From a virus: 64,000 nt of DNA. Positions 8,676-18,894 of this stretch are shown here, in pieces. The notes beneath the pieces were generated by a model. It worked only from the letters and a program-made list of their open reading frames with translations. It was not told where the DNA came from and did no database searches. The stretch's first letter is position 1; each line of letters opens with the position of its first letter. The position numbers were made by a program, and so were the translations under genes. Location: IMG/VR virus record IMGVR_UViG_3300026382_000002, positions 64,001-128,000 of that record. One strand, written 5' to 3'.

Positions 8676-10582
8676 TAAGCCACCTTAAATTCGCATAGTG
8701 AAAATATCATATTTTTTATATTTTCACGTCCTATAAACATATTAGCCTCTAAGGTTAACCCGTCAATATTAGGGCTTCCCTCAGTTGCAGATACGTGAAA
8801 TGGTATTTCCAATAATATTATATCATTTAGTTTTGAGAAATCTATATGTATTGAAATACTGAAAGTTTCAGTAACATTTATAATATTTACGTGTGTTTTG
8901 TTGTTTTGTAACGAAAATGGGATACCGCCCAATGTTATCCCGTTTATTTTAGTTTCTGAAATAACAAATGTTGTTAGGAATAGTATTCCACCTATGTTTT
9001 GCTCAAAAGTCTGATAACTAGTTAAAACTGTGTTTAATATGTTTAATTCTGAACTTGTATAAAAGTGTCTATGTAAATTTGTAACCAATCTGTTTCCGTT
9101 AAACGTGTCACACACATTAAGTGATTTGGCGCTGATTAAAAAATTAATTTTATAACTTTCCATTGTAATAATTGTTTTTTTATCAGGAAGCTTAAACAAA
9201 TTGATGTTTTTTTGAATATCTAATAAGTAAAAATTGAAATCCGTTTTTTGATTGTTTATTTTTACACATAAGGACAAATCGTCGGTAAATGGAAGAAAAC
9301 TGTTTACAACATACTTATCTGTGCTGCTGCTAATATGCATTTTTTTCACAAACAGAGAGCTGTCTTTAGTGTCCTTAAACAAATATGTTGATTTGGCTGT
9401 AGGCAAAACAAACAAATTATAGATTAAACCGTAAACTACACCGTAATTTCTTTTGCTTTTTCCACTTCGCCTAAATCCATATATCAATGATGTTATTTTA
9501 TAAGACACTAAAGTATGGTAATAAATATCGGTTTTCGTTTCTACAATATCGTTAAAGTGATAGTCTTCAAACTTCCAAGTGTAGTCTGCTTTTTTTTCGA
9601 ACCCAAATATATTGTTAATTTTGCTGTTATTCATTATAAGCACATCAACAAATTTAAACGGCTGGATATAATTTTTAAACTTGATGTTTTTAAATATTAA
9701 AGGAATAGATAATGACGCTTCGTAAAACTTATACTCTTTTATATCTCTTCTTATTTTAAAATACATTACATTGCTAATAAAGCCTCCGACCGGATTTTTT
9801 ATTGCTGTAAAATAAGACGGATAGCTTAAAAAGCCACCAATACAGATAGGCGTCACGGTTGTTATTTTTCCAATCGGACTATCAATACCCATTATGTTCA
9901 CTAGTTTTTCAGCCCTAAAACCACAAGAGTTACTTAGAATTCCTTTTAAAGTGATTCTGCTAGTAACATTTATTTTAATCTCTCCGTAAAACATTCCCCC
10001 AGTTGTGCTGTTAGCTTCAACGCTCATACTGCCGCTGGTTTCTATCCCCCCAACATTAAAATAAATAGGCCTTGCATTCGAATAACTATTAATTAACGAA
10101 ATAGAGGTGGGTTCTTCGGTTTTATTTACCTTATATATATACACACCTGTTAACCCTACTCTTACAAAAGTATTTGCAACATAATGGTGCATATATGAAA
10201 AAACCGTATAATTGCGTTTTATTTCAGAAGCATCAAATTTTATATACTTCTGTGAAGAAGCAGTGTACTTGCCTGTAAAATAAAAATTTGTATAGTTTAA
10301 TTTCAGATATGAACCATTTAAGGTTATGTTGTTTGACCTTATATATTTTTGATATCTTCCCTTGAGCGTAAAATAAGGTCTAAATTCACTATTTGAAGCG
10401 TCTAAAGTAAGTACAGGTATTTGATTATAATGACTCGCATTTAATTTAACAACATTAAACTGTGTAGTTAAATATTTTGAGTCGAAGGTAATATACGAAA
10501 CAGGGATTGTTTCGTATAGACTTTCAAAAACAATGTTGCCGTATGATTTCTTTTGATGTAGGCCGACAAGAAAAAAATTCAT
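8675..10582 (-). CDS. N[IV]GG-repeat protein, probable tail or fibre component
   Basis: The 635-residue beta-rich protein shares the motif of its larger downstream neighbour: NVGGIETSG, TTGGMFYGE, CIGGFLSYP, PVGGFISNV, NIGGILFLT and TLGGIPFS. The phrase GGFLSYP also has a close counterpart (FLSYPIFF) in that neighbour, supporting common ancestry. Its stop overlaps the next ATG as TAATG. No signal peptide. Adsorption-apparatus role is inferred from repeats, size and context. Confidence 0.5.
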   Translation of the reverse strand: MNFFLVGLHQKKSYGNIVFESLYETIPVSYITFDSKYLTTQFNVVKLNASHYNQIPVLTLDASNSEFRPYFTLKGRYQKYIRSNNITLNGSYLKLNYTNFYFTGKYTASSQKYIKFDASEIKRNYTVFSYMHHYVANTFVRVGLTGVYIYKVNKTEEPTSISLINSYSNARPIYFNVGGIETSGSMSVEANSTTGGMFYGEIKINVTSRITLKGILSNSCGFRAEKLVNIMGIDSPIGKITTVTPICIGGFLSYPSYFTAIKNPVGGFISNVMYFKIRRDIKEYKFYEASLSIPLIFKNIKFKNYIQPFKFVDVLIMNNSKINNIFGFEKKADYTWKFEDYHFNDIVETKTDIYYHTLVSYKITSLIYGFRRSGKSKRNYGVVYGLIYNLFVLPTAKSTYLFKDTKDSSLFVKKMHISSSTDKYVVNSFLPFTDDLSLCVKINNQKTDFNFYLLDIQKNINLFKLPDKKTIITMESYKINFLISAKSLNVCDTFNGNRLVTNLHRHFYTSSELNILNTVLTSYQTFEQNIGGILFLTTFVISETKINGITLGGIPFSLQNNKTHVNIINVTETFSISIHIDFSKLNDIILLEIPFHVSATEGSPNIDGLTLEANMFIGRENIKNMIFSLCEFKVA

Positions 10583-10585
10583 TCA

Positions 10586-11545
10586 TTAACTCGCAGCCAC
10601 ATCATCAAATGTTATTTCAAGCTGATAACTTGACACCTCTTCCGCCGCAAGTGCGTTTGAAGCTCCTATAGACAGTTCCAACCAAAAACCGAAATGCTCA
10701 CCTGGTCCTATATCGTGGGAAAGGGCTGTAGCCAAATAACCTCCGTTTGCTGGTATTGTATCAGCTAAGTAAGTGGATGTGAAATTGATTTTTTTTGTTG
10801 ACTCCGTATCACCGTCAGCAATATCTTTTACATATCCTCTAAACATAGGCCTTCTATAGACATCTACTATTAGAATAGGGTCGCCGGCAGCTATGTTTGC
10901 AGCATCATCAGCACTAACCATACAATAAGTATCTCCTGTGTTTAAAACACGGAGAATCGGTGTGTTTAAATAAGGTTTAGCATTACTCCAGTCAACATCA
11001 TTTTCATATGTATCTTCATCATCTGCCGTTGTCGCCACATCATTAGCTGCTATATCTTCGGCAATATCTTCATTAAACCATAGCTCATTATTATCTGCAT
11101 CAACACCGTCAATTGTTAACAATTGGTTTCCAACCTTAAATTTTCTTCCTACAAACTCATTTACATCTACTCCATCTGGAGTTGGGTCTGAATAAGTAAT
11201 ATGTGTTCCTGCAGAAGTTCCTGAGGTTACATCATTTGTAAAAGTGAAGCTATATGTCGGCTTAAGCGGCGCATAATATAGTTTAACTGTATCAGGGTAA
11301 TCCGCATCTTTGCTTACAGCAAGATAACTGTTTTTCATAATCCTGTCACTTGTTAGGTTTTTGATATATATTTTTGCTCTTTTAATTATCCCGTTTTCTC
11401 TTTGAGTAGCAGTGGTTTCATCGAATATGTTGTTTAAGTCTCCTGAAACTATTTCTGTGTCACTAATTATTCCGCCGTTATTTTCTGCATCATAGAAATT
11501 TACTTTCTCTGATTTGAAAAATTTTACATCTTCATATGTAATCAT
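10586..11545 (-). CDS. Probable virion structural protein, 319 aa
   Basis: Beta-rich protein with an N-terminal segment (NGGIISDTEIVSG, then IKRAKIYIKNLTSDR) of a type I associate with siphophage or myophage neck or tail-associated proteins, although I cannot name the family. The centre is Asp/Ala-rich (DIAANDVATTADDED). The C-terminus (DIGPGEHFGFWLELSI) resembles the end of a beta-sandwich. It is closely packed with both neighbours. Confidence 0.5.
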   Translation of the reverse strand: MITYEDVKFFKSEKVNFYDAENNGGIISDTEIVSGDLNNIFDETTATQRENGIIKRAKIYIKNLTSDRIMKNSYLAVSKDADYPDTVKLYYAPLKPTYSFTFTNDVTSGTSAGTHITYSDPTPDGVDVNEFVGRKFKVGNQLLTIDGVDADNNELWFNEDIAEDIAANDVATTADDEDTYENDVDWSNAKPYLNTPILRVLNTGDTYCMVSADDAANIAAGDPILIVDVYRRPMFRGYVKDIADGDTESTKKINFTSTYLADTIPANGGYLATALSHDIGPGEHFGFWLELSIGASNALAAEEVSSYQLEITFDDVAAS

Positions 11546-11548
11546 TTG

Positions 11549-12355
11549 TTATCCTTTGTTCTCTATTGTTATAGGTTGTTTCAAATAAACGCTCAAACCG
11601 ATTGTTGAAATTAATTCTTCTGTTGTTATAATTTTAACAAAATTTTTCCATATTGTTTCTCCAATGTTAACTAACAGCGTGTCAATTATTATTATCTCTC
11701 CACATTTCTGGATATCGCCTTTTACGTTTAACAAGTTATTGTCTGCTGTGAGCGATATTTCAAAGACTGTGCCACCCATATTTCTCAAAACGTAAACACC
11801 AAGATTGATGTTTTTTGGTTTAAAATCAGCAACCATTAAGAATGAGGCTGTATAAACGGATATGTTCATCAAAGAAAATGTGTTATATAAATTTTTATAT
11901 TCTGTGTCCTCAATGTATTGAGCCGTAGGAACGCATTCATTTGTTATTGTATTAAGGCCGTCATATCCTTTTATTACACTGGAGAAATCTACAATCATTA
12001 TCCTGTTGCAAGTGATAGGTTCCAAATGAGCAACTAAAGGAACAAGTACCGATGTAATAATATTGGGAATAATCTCCGGTTCAATAACGTACCATACATC
12101 CGAAACCCCTACTGGTTTTACAAACATTTCGGCATAATAAAAACTCCTGTTCCATAACAAATAAGTGGATTTTATTTCTGTTGTTCTGTCTTCTTCACTA
12201 TTCAGTCCCAAAAATCTTACATTGTTCGCTCCAAATTGAACATTCATAACTTTGTAAGTTGCAAAAACCATTTTTGTATTAGGCATATATAAATCCGACA
12301 TAACAATATCAGGAGGGTTTAATACTATTTCAACTGGTAGTACAAATTCCATCAT
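11549..12355 (-). CDS. Hypothetical virion-type protein related to the N[IV]GG repeat group
   Basis: The 268-residue beta-rich protein contains NMGGTVFEISLTADNN and, about 40 residues later, VNIGETIWKNF, which resemble the modules in the two large repeat proteins downstream. Its ATG overlaps the stop of the LamG-like gene as TAATG, implying coupled translation. No domain recognised. Confidence 0.45.
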   Translation of the reverse strand: MMEFVLPVEIVLNPPDIVMSDLYMPNTKMVFATYKVMNVQFGANNVRFLGLNSEEDRTTEIKSTYLLWNRSFYYAEMFVKPVGVSDVWYVIEPEIIPNIITSVLVPLVAHLEPITCNRIMIVDFSSVIKGYDGLNTITNECVPTAQYIEDTEYKNLYNTFSLMNISVYTASFLMVADFKPKNINLGVYVLRNMGGTVFEISLTADNNLLNVKGDIQKCGEIIIIDTLLVNIGETIWKNFVKIITTEELISTIGLSVYLKQPITIENKG

Positions 12356-13974
12356 TAGACGACTCCGAACGTTGGATATCCAAGCGAATTAAAAAGGTTT
12401 ATTTTATTAATCTCTTCTCTTGTTAGAGCTCTATTAATTAGGGCTATATCATACACCTCTTCTTTCGCATAATAATAATCATCTAAAATATCTTTATAAG
12501 TGTCTTGCCCTATCATAAACACTTTTATTGTTGTATCGTCTGATGCGCCTATTTTAAATTCACTTCCAATATCTACAGCGGTTGCTTTTGGTCTTTTTAA
12601 CCATAGATTATAAACCATAGCAAGAGTGTCAAGGCTTATAAATCCAGATTCTTTGAGTAGTTTTTTTACACACACAGCTTTAGCATCTATTGCACCTAAA
12701 GTAGATGTGTTCATTTCGAGATTTAAGCATACTTGCGTAAACGTTTGGTATGCTTTATATCCTCTTAATAAGATATCTTTTTCGTCAGGATTTAAATATG
12801 TTTCTTTAGGCCATATTTGTCTGCCGTTATAAAATATAAAACCTGCATAAGTGTCATCCTCTTCGTCAAGTATTTTAACGTTGGCGTTTACAAATGTTAT
12901 AGTGGAATAAGAGTTTAGTGGCACTTTAACTTCTGTGTTAATTACTTCATCATTATGTTTTCCGTTATAACATATCTCGCCGTCTTTATTTAAAAACACT
13001 GTTAAATGATGTGTTTGGTTGTTGTATGAATCAACTCCGTAAGCAGCTTCAAATATAATTGTTCCTTTAGGAGCATATTCGTGAATTGCAAAATTCTTAT
13101 GTATTGTGAATTCATCGTTCAATAAAACTCCAAAAGAGCTTAAATCGATATATCCGCTTTTATCTAAAGTGATATTATTATTAATACCAGTTATTGGGCT
13201 TCCTTTTTTTATTGTTGCATTTATTTGAGCCTCTCCTCCTGATGGAGCCAAGTTTTGTAAAGCAATACCGTGTTCAGTTTTGTTTACGTTATCCGCATTC
13301 CCGTAAAACACAACGTGGTTATCAAGTTGTAAAGTCTCATATTCAGCATCCTCTTCCTCTTTCATATCTGGTGCAAATATATTAACTGAATAACTTTGAG
13401 GTGAATAAGGCTCCCATTGTGTATGTATTGCCAGTTTAAGTATTTTATACGGCCCCATAGCAAACAACTCTGGAACTTTAGGGACTTGCTTAAAACCTTT
13501 AAACCCTCTTTGGGCACCCGTTATAAATACTTTACCAACTCCTCCACACGTCTCTATTACATCACCGTTTAATAGTTCAATTTGATTGACGCCAAAAGGG
13601 CAATATGCAAAATAAAGCCAGTCCCCTTCTTCAGGAACCTCATTCCCTTCATAATAGTTGGCAAACTCAGAAGGGTCGGACGGATAATAAGACATTGTCT
13701 CAAAATCACTTTCAATCACATTGGCAAAGTGAGCCGATTTAATCATTTTAAAATTAATATCTCCCGCTTCATCTGTAAATCTTATAAAAAACGTTGTCTT
13801 TGTTGTTATTTTTTTGGAAACAATTTTATTGTTTTCCGGCTTAAAAGAATTCGTCAAAAAAAACACATTAAAATCGGATTGTTGCGACTTTAGCTCATTA
13901 GCATTAATTACAATAGAATCTATCTTCTTTCTTAAAGAAAAATCCAAATATACTTCCATAGGAATTGAAATCAT
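12355..13974 (-). CDS. LamG/concanavalin-like protein, probable fibre or adhesin
   Basis: The 539-residue protein ends in YDIALINRALTREEINKIN, the hallmark closing motif of LamG (Laminin_G_3) beta-jelly-roll domains (R-x-L-[ST]-x-E-E-I). Upstream segments (VVFYGNADNVN, KSGYIDLSSFG, YSTITFVNANVKIL) fit strands of the same fold, roughly residues 210-400. The N-terminal third is a separate beta-rich part. Phages use LamG-type domains in fibres and baseplates to bind carbohydrate. Specific ligand unknown. Confidence 0.6.
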   Translation of the reverse strand: MISIPMEVYLDFSLRKKIDSIVINANELKSQQSDFNVFFLTNSFKPENNKIVSKKITTKTTFFIRFTDEAGDINFKMIKSAHFANVIESDFETMSYYPSDPSEFANYYEGNEVPEEGDWLYFAYCPFGVNQIELLNGDVIETCGGVGKVFITGAQRGFKGFKQVPKVPELFAMGPYKILKLAIHTQWEPYSPQSYSVNIFAPDMKEEEDAEYETLQLDNHVVFYGNADNVNKTEHGIALQNLAPSGGEAQINATIKKGSPITGINNNITLDKSGYIDLSSFGVLLNDEFTIHKNFAIHEYAPKGTIIFEAAYGVDSYNNQTHHLTVFLNKDGEICYNGKHNDEVINTEVKVPLNSYSTITFVNANVKILDEEDDTYAGFIFYNGRQIWPKETYLNPDEKDILLRGYKAYQTFTQVCLNLEMNTSTLGAIDAKAVCVKKLLKESGFISLDTLAMVYNLWLKRPKATAVDIGSEFKIGASDDTTIKVFMIGQDTYKDILDDYYYAKEEVYDIALINRALTREEINKINLFNSLGYPTFGVV

Positions 13975-13976
13975 TT

Positions 13977-15086
13977 TTAATCCTTAGTATAGGTTATTAT
14001 TTTACTGTCTCCAAGAATCGCATTTATATCTTCCTCCTGATAATTGAGTGTATCAGCAGGTAGCAAAGGAACTGTAAACTTTTCATATTCTACCAAATTA
14101 TTATCCGGAGTGTTTAAAGAAAATTTCATCCCTTCTTTAAGGGACAGCGTAAATGAGTAAGTAGTCCACTGTTCTCTCAAATCCCATTCTTTATTCGTTG
14201 TAAGGCATACAGCCTTGTAATTGCCGTTATCGCTTCCTGTAAAATACAAGTAAGCGCCTTTTCTTGGTATAGCCAGATAGCTTGTCCCATTAAACAGCAA
14301 ATCGCATGAACTAGAAAAACAATTACTGTTACTTGAGCACCAGTATAAATGAAAATGATTCGAAAAAACATTCGACAAATCGACATTTAATTTGAAACTT
14401 ATTTCTGTGTTTCCTCCGGTTATTAACCCTTTATCGTGATTATACGAATAAACGATACCGCCTTCCGTTGAATATACATCAATTGTTCCGTCGGGGATTT
14501 CTATACCAATTGTTTTTAAGTCAAGTATTACTTGTTTATACAAGTCATATCTTGCATTGTTTTCAGTTGAAAAAATCCTAACATTTGTAACATTTGAAAC
14601 CTCAGATTCATCATTTATATTGGTTAGGTCAACAACTCTACCGTCAGACTTGAAACTGTTTTTATCTGGCAATATTATTTCCGAATTTTTCCATACCTGA
14701 GCAACATTGTATATTTTTGACGAGAAATAAAAAATACCGCTTCCCATATAAGCCACTGCCGCAACATATGTTTTGTAATCACCTATATCTATTGCGCATA
14801 ATAACGCTATATTTCCATCTTTGATTTCATTATTATTAAAAAAGTTTGAAACGTCTGTTTTTATTAATTCAATATACTCGTCGTCCCTTTGAATCAGTCC
14901 TCCTATCTCATAATTTCCCCCATACCACATTAGCCCATTTGCAAAACGCATTCCTTTAATATTTACATCTGGCTTAATTAAACCGTAAACATTACCTAGT
15001 TCGTCCTTTGCCTTTATTCTGACAAAACCCTTTTCTTCTGTAAAAACACATATATCAAACTCACATCCACAATTATTATAAGTCAC
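13977..15086 (-). CDS. Hypothetical virion-type protein
   Basis: Not recognised. Beta-rich, with several Cys residues (NNCGCEFDICVF near the N-terminus; CSSNSNCFSSSC near the middle). I place the start at GTG 15086, because AAGGGG precedes it inside the end of the upstream gene. A TTG at 15119 would add 11 residues. An internal segment (YFTGSDNGNYKAVCL, then a WTTYSFTLSLKEGMKFSL stretch) looks like a jelly-roll carbohydrate-binding or LamG-like fold. Low-certainty fibre component. Confidence 0.45.
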   Translation of the reverse strand: MTYNNCGCEFDICVFTEEKGFVRIKAKDELGNVYGLIKPDVNIKGMRFANGLMWYGGNYEIGGLIQRDDEYIELIKTDVSNFFNNNEIKDGNIALLCAIDIGDYKTYVAAVAYMGSGIFYFSSKIYNVAQVWKNSEIILPDKNSFKSDGRVVDLTNINDESEVSNVTNVRIFSTENNARYDLYKQVILDLKTIGIEIPDGTIDVYSTEGGIVYSYNHDKGLITGGNTEISFKLNVDLSNVFSNHFHLYWCSSNSNCFSSSCDLLFNGTSYLAIPRKGAYLYFTGSDNGNYKAVCLTTNKEWDLREQWTTYSFTLSLKEGMKFSLNTPDNNLVEYEKFTVPLLPADTLNYQEEDINAILGDSKIITYTKD

Positions 15087-15087
15087 T

Positions 15088-16872
15088 TTACCCCTTTTTG
15101 ATTCTGTAAACGGTAGCAAAAGTCAAATCACTTGTGTATAGCCTAAAAAGGATATTTTGCATACGGTTTACATCTTTTTTAAATTTAATAGTAATCCTAT
15201 ACACTATATTTTCAGAAATAAAAGTTTTGATTGCTCCTGGAGCAAATATTTTGTAAAAATATTCATTTTTATTTATAGGGATTTTAAATGTTCCTGGAGG
15301 GTATGTTTCTATAGGTAAATCCTCTATGGTAACTATCCCATCTTCATTTTCATGATATTTTCTTTTATATATTTCATACTGTGGGAAAGAGCCTAATTGG
15401 GATATATTGTTCTTTACTTCGCTACAAGCTTTGTCATATTTATAAACCTCTTTTGCGTAATCGTAGTTATGTAATCCTATTGGTATTGGAACAAATGTCT
15501 CAATGTTATCAAACGGACAAGAATGTTCCCTGTTATAAAACTCATTGAAATCATGCGTGTTTAATTCGGCTTTAGTGATAGCGTGGCGTACTATCCAATA
15601 ACATTTTTCAGCAATTGCAGGTGCAACGCTATTAAATATATAATCCAAGTCTATTTCCATATTCTCGACAAAAGATTCGAGAGAGGTAAAAAACACATAC
15701 TCGGTCCCGGAGCCGTTATCATACACTATCTTTTTTCTGTCTTGAAAATTTATAGTCCCGTCCCCTAAACTTATTGCAGTGACTATTGTTGAGGCCGTAA
15801 GCCTCTGATTATAATCTCTATTGTATATAGTGTACATAATATTACCGTTAGCCATTCCACTTGCAGTTATAGAAGGAAGCAGCATATTATACCTGTCTAC
15901 AATATCAAATATACCAAGTCCTATAATTTTTGTAGCAGTTATGTAGTCATATGAAATTGTTTTATATGTTGAAGTTTTTATAAATGAGCTTTCGCCAAAC
16001 CCTTTTTCTTCTTGCCAAGCCCTCCATCTTGTAACTATTTCATGTTTCACTTGAGATAAATAATACGATGAATTCTCTATGTAATTTGAATTAGCAAACA
16101 AATCTTGATTCATATACATTGTAGGTCTGTTGTTTTTCAATATTCCATAATCGCCCAACCCAAACATACCGTTTCCGTATAAAACAGTATTAATTAGATA
16201 ATGATGAAATTTTTCATCTGTTAGCTCTTCTTTGATAAAATTTATTTTATCACTAAACATTATTTCATAGAATGTTCCTTCAGGAACTTCTATTTGCCGA
16301 CTAAACAAATCAGGCTTATCTCCAGACAATGGATTTTGAACTTGATAAAACATTTGTCTATTATACAACCTGTTCGTAAATAAATTTAATTCATCGTCAG
16401 GAGATAATCCGAAAAAACTATTATAATAATCTTTTATAGATATAGTTCCCAAAGTAGACTTTGTGCATTTACCAACATTAAAAAACTTAAATTCAAATTC
16501 ATTAAAATCAAAATTTTTCAAAAAAAATAACTGTTGGTAAAAATATAATCCCTCAAGTCTTTTTAATACTGTTTTAAGTATAGGTTTTGTGTCGAAATAA
16601 CATTGAACATCTATAGATTCAACCAAATTATAATCTCTTACTATTACATCTCCATATTGTCTAGCTACATCAAACAATATAACTGTATTCATTCCTTGTA
16701 ATTCTAAAACTTGAGTAGACGTTTCATCTTCAGATACTAAATCATCTAATGTAATATAGAGTGACAATTCATTGTTAGTGGATGTTAAATTTAATAAATC
16801 GTTAGGAGTTAGCTTATGGGTTAATTCTTTGTCTGCATACACAGAAAAGAAAGGCAGAAAATTAGTAATCAT
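15088..16872 (-). CDS. Fibre/baseplate-type paralogue, 594 aa
   Basis: The N-terminus (FFSVYADKELTHKLTPND, then LSLYITLDD) aligns with the first 60 residues of several other genes here (YGFKLFKDPDLNYEL and LTFYLGG in the one ending at 19740). The long C-terminal region (aromatic, with RWRAWQEEKGFGES) is unrelated to them. This modular pattern, a conserved N-terminus and variable remainder, is usual for proteins docking on a common site in the virion. The end contains NIVYRITIKFKKD, matching the final strand of the shorter paralogues. Confidence 0.5.
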   Translation of the reverse strand: MITNFLPFFSVYADKELTHKLTPNDLLNLTSTNNELSLYITLDDLVSEDETSTQVLELQGMNTVILFDVARQYGDVIVRDYNLVESIDVQCYFDTKPILKTVLKRLEGLYFYQQLFFLKNFDFNEFEFKFFNVGKCTKSTLGTISIKDYYNSFFGLSPDDELNLFTNRLYNRQMFYQVQNPLSGDKPDLFSRQIEVPEGTFYEIMFSDKINFIKEELTDEKFHHYLINTVLYGNGMFGLGDYGILKNNRPTMYMNQDLFANSNYIENSSYYLSQVKHEIVTRWRAWQEEKGFGESSFIKTSTYKTISYDYITATKIIGLGIFDIVDRYNMLLPSITASGMANGNIMYTIYNRDYNQRLTASTIVTAISLGDGTINFQDRKKIVYDNGSGTEYVFFTSLESFVENMEIDLDYIFNSVAPAIAEKCYWIVRHAITKAELNTHDFNEFYNREHSCPFDNIETFVPIPIGLHNYDYAKEVYKYDKACSEVKNNISQLGSFPQYEIYKRKYHENEDGIVTIEDLPIETYPPGTFKIPINKNEYFYKIFAPGAIKTFISENIVYRITIKFKKDVNRMQNILFRLYTSDLTFATVYRIKKG

Positions 16873-16880
16873 ATTCGGCC

Positions 16881-18182
16881 TTAAACAGCATATACTTCAT
16901 CCCTGTATTTTATTTCATTATTTTCCACATACCATACTCTTTTAACCACACCCGTCATCCTTACTGGGTTCAATATTGCGGATACATAAATAGGTCTAGT
17001 AATATTGGAAATCTTAATTTTTTGCGGCTTATATAACGTTGTTATAGTTCCTTGTCTTAGAATAGAATTGTCACCCTCTAACTTAACATCAATTACCTCT
17101 GGGTTTAATATCCTATCTTTGTCTTTATAATTTATTAACTCAGATATATAATTAACGTCTATGAAACTGCCCCTGTTTTTATTTGGCGCAAAAGTAGGAG
17201 GACTGACGATTGCCGAAGAAGAGTTGTTGTGATAACTAACTGGAGTTTGTAAATACTGAATAGTTAAAGAATCGTCATTTTTTACATATTGTTCAACATA
17301 GTCAACCGCATTATAGACAAATTCCGAATAAAACCCATTTAGCATAGATTTGTATTTGTTTCCGTCTTTAATTAAAGTAACTTGCACAATTTCTCCAATA
17401 TTTATAGGAGAGGAATTTAATTTAAAAGTCTTTATTTCTCCTACAGGAGGCGATATCTCAATATATATTCCATAATCTTCATTATTCCAGTACATTTTAA
17501 ACATTTGATTTTCGAAAAGCACTACATCAGAATCATTATCTTTTAATATTTTGACTCTAAACGATATTGTCTGTTTTTTCTTATATTTTAAATTTTCTAT
17601 TTTAGCACTTATCTTGGTTAAATCGCACATTTCAGAACAAACGCCTCCAATGAATGGGGGTATTTCAGAGAACTCAATCCATGCATCACCAGTTATTGAA
17701 GAACCCCCCAATTTATTTTTGAAATTAGAAAATTTTATATATATCCCATTCTCAATATCATTTGCGTAATCCGTAATTGGATTTTTGGTAACTGTCCATT
17801 TATTTAACAAATCGTAATCTGTATAATGCGCATAAAACAATTCCTCAATAGCTAAACCGCTCATTTTTTCAATATTAAATTTATTGTCAACTTTATCTCC
17901 AGCAACTATAAAACTTTTTTTAACAGTAAAAGGGTCATAAGTAGCCCTGAAAAACCGACAATAATAAAAAGCATAATAACCACAATAAGTTTTCTCTCCA
18001 TTCCCTTCCACAACATACCACTGCACCCATGTTCCATCGCTCTGCTGAATGGGTTTGCTTGTTAAATATAGTGTAATGGTTCCGTCAGGGGGGACAGGAA
18101 TTGGATTGTTTACATCTACTGGGTATTTACCGTCTTCATCCCATGCAAAGTACCAACCCAAATCCTCAAAAGTAAATTTCAT
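16881..18182 (-). CDS. Fibre/baseplate-type paralogue, 433 aa
   Basis: Begins FEDLGWYFAWDEDGKYPVD followed by TITLYLTSKP, a version of the shared N-terminal module. The middle (residues about 120-300) has jelly-roll or LamG-like character (GIYIKFSNFK, GSSITGDAWIEFSE). Two cysteines close together (FIGGVCSEMCDL) may be structural. Part of the leftward operon starting at 19740. Function inferred from family pattern. Confidence 0.5.
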   Translation of the reverse strand: MKFTFEDLGWYFAWDEDGKYPVDVNNPIPVPPDGTITLYLTSKPIQQSDGTWVQWYVVEGNGEKTYCGYYAFYYCRFFRATYDPFTVKKSFIVAGDKVDNKFNIEKMSGLAIEELFYAHYTDYDLLNKWTVTKNPITDYANDIENGIYIKFSNFKNKLGGSSITGDAWIEFSEIPPFIGGVCSEMCDLTKISAKIENLKYKKKQTISFRVKILKDNDSDVVLFENQMFKMYWNNEDYGIYIEISPPVGEIKTFKLNSSPINIGEIVQVTLIKDGNKYKSMLNGFYSEFVYNAVDYVEQYVKNDDSLTIQYLQTPVSYHNNSSSAIVSPPTFAPNKNRGSFIDVNYISELINYKDKDRILNPEVIDVKLEGDNSILRQGTITTLYKPQKIKISNITRPIYVSAILNPVRMTGVVKRVWYVENNEIKYRDEVYAV

Positions 18183-18190
18183 TTTGTTTC

Positions 18191-18880
18191 CTATTCAACA
18201 GCGTATTCTATTACCTGAACCGCTGTATCAGGCATAGTAAAGAAATTTAATCCTCTTGACTGACCTGTAAAATCATATGCTAAATCAAATGTAATTGTAA
18301 TCTTCATCGCATTTTCAATACCAGAAACCAATTGTTTTAACGAATAGTTACCGTTTGTGTTTATTCCGTAAATATATTCGTTTTTATTTAAAGTCACTGA
18401 TGTAGTATTATAAGCATACACTTCTCGTGTCGCACCGGAATCTGCATTTCTGATTTTATATCTTACGTGATTGTCATATGCAAAAATAAAAGCAACCCTC
18501 ACAACCGTTCCATCATTTGTAGCAGCTGTTTCAGGCGAATAATAATCCGAAATTCTTTCCGGAGCTACCACTGCAGCATTGTAAGCCCCATATGTTCCTT
18601 TGCGGTCCCAAACTATACTTTTTACACCGTCCCAGTTTCTTTGTCCTGTTTCATCTATCGGCTCTAAAAAGAAAGTAGGAGGACCTTGAACTACTTTAAG
18701 CTGTTTTCTTGTTCTTACACCTTCTACAAGGTAATCCCTCATCCCAAGATATAAAACCGCCTTTCCTGTTGTAGGGTCAATCCTGATTTGACTATCAGGG
18801 GTAATTTCGTAATGAAGATTAGGGTCATGGTAATATCTAAAACCCAGTTCGTATAAGTTAATAGTTCCACTAACTGCCAT
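18191..18880 (-). CDS. Short paralogue of the fibre/baseplate family, 229 aa
   Basis: Closest relative in the window is the 281-residue gene upstream. They share LGFRYYHDPNLHYE against YGFKLFKDPDLNYE at the start, VLYLG against LTFYLG near residue 50, and a C-terminal block (ENAMKITITFDLAYDFTG against ANAIRFDITFYIPPNYTG). The two look like a tandem duplication. No enzymatic motif. Probably two related subunits of a tail structure. Confidence 0.55.
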   Translation of the reverse strand: MAVSGTINLYELGFRYYHDPNLHYEITPDSQIRIDPTTGKAVLYLGMRDYLVEGVRTRKQLKVVQGPPTFFLEPIDETGQRNWDGVKSIVWDRKGTYGAYNAAVVAPERISDYYSPETAATNDGTVVRVAFIFAYDNHVRYKIRNADSGATREVYAYNTTSVTLNKNEYIYGINTNGNYSLKQLVSGIENAMKITITFDLAYDFTGQSRGLNFFTMPDTAVQVIEYAVE

Positions 18881-18894
18881 TTTTAATCCTTATT

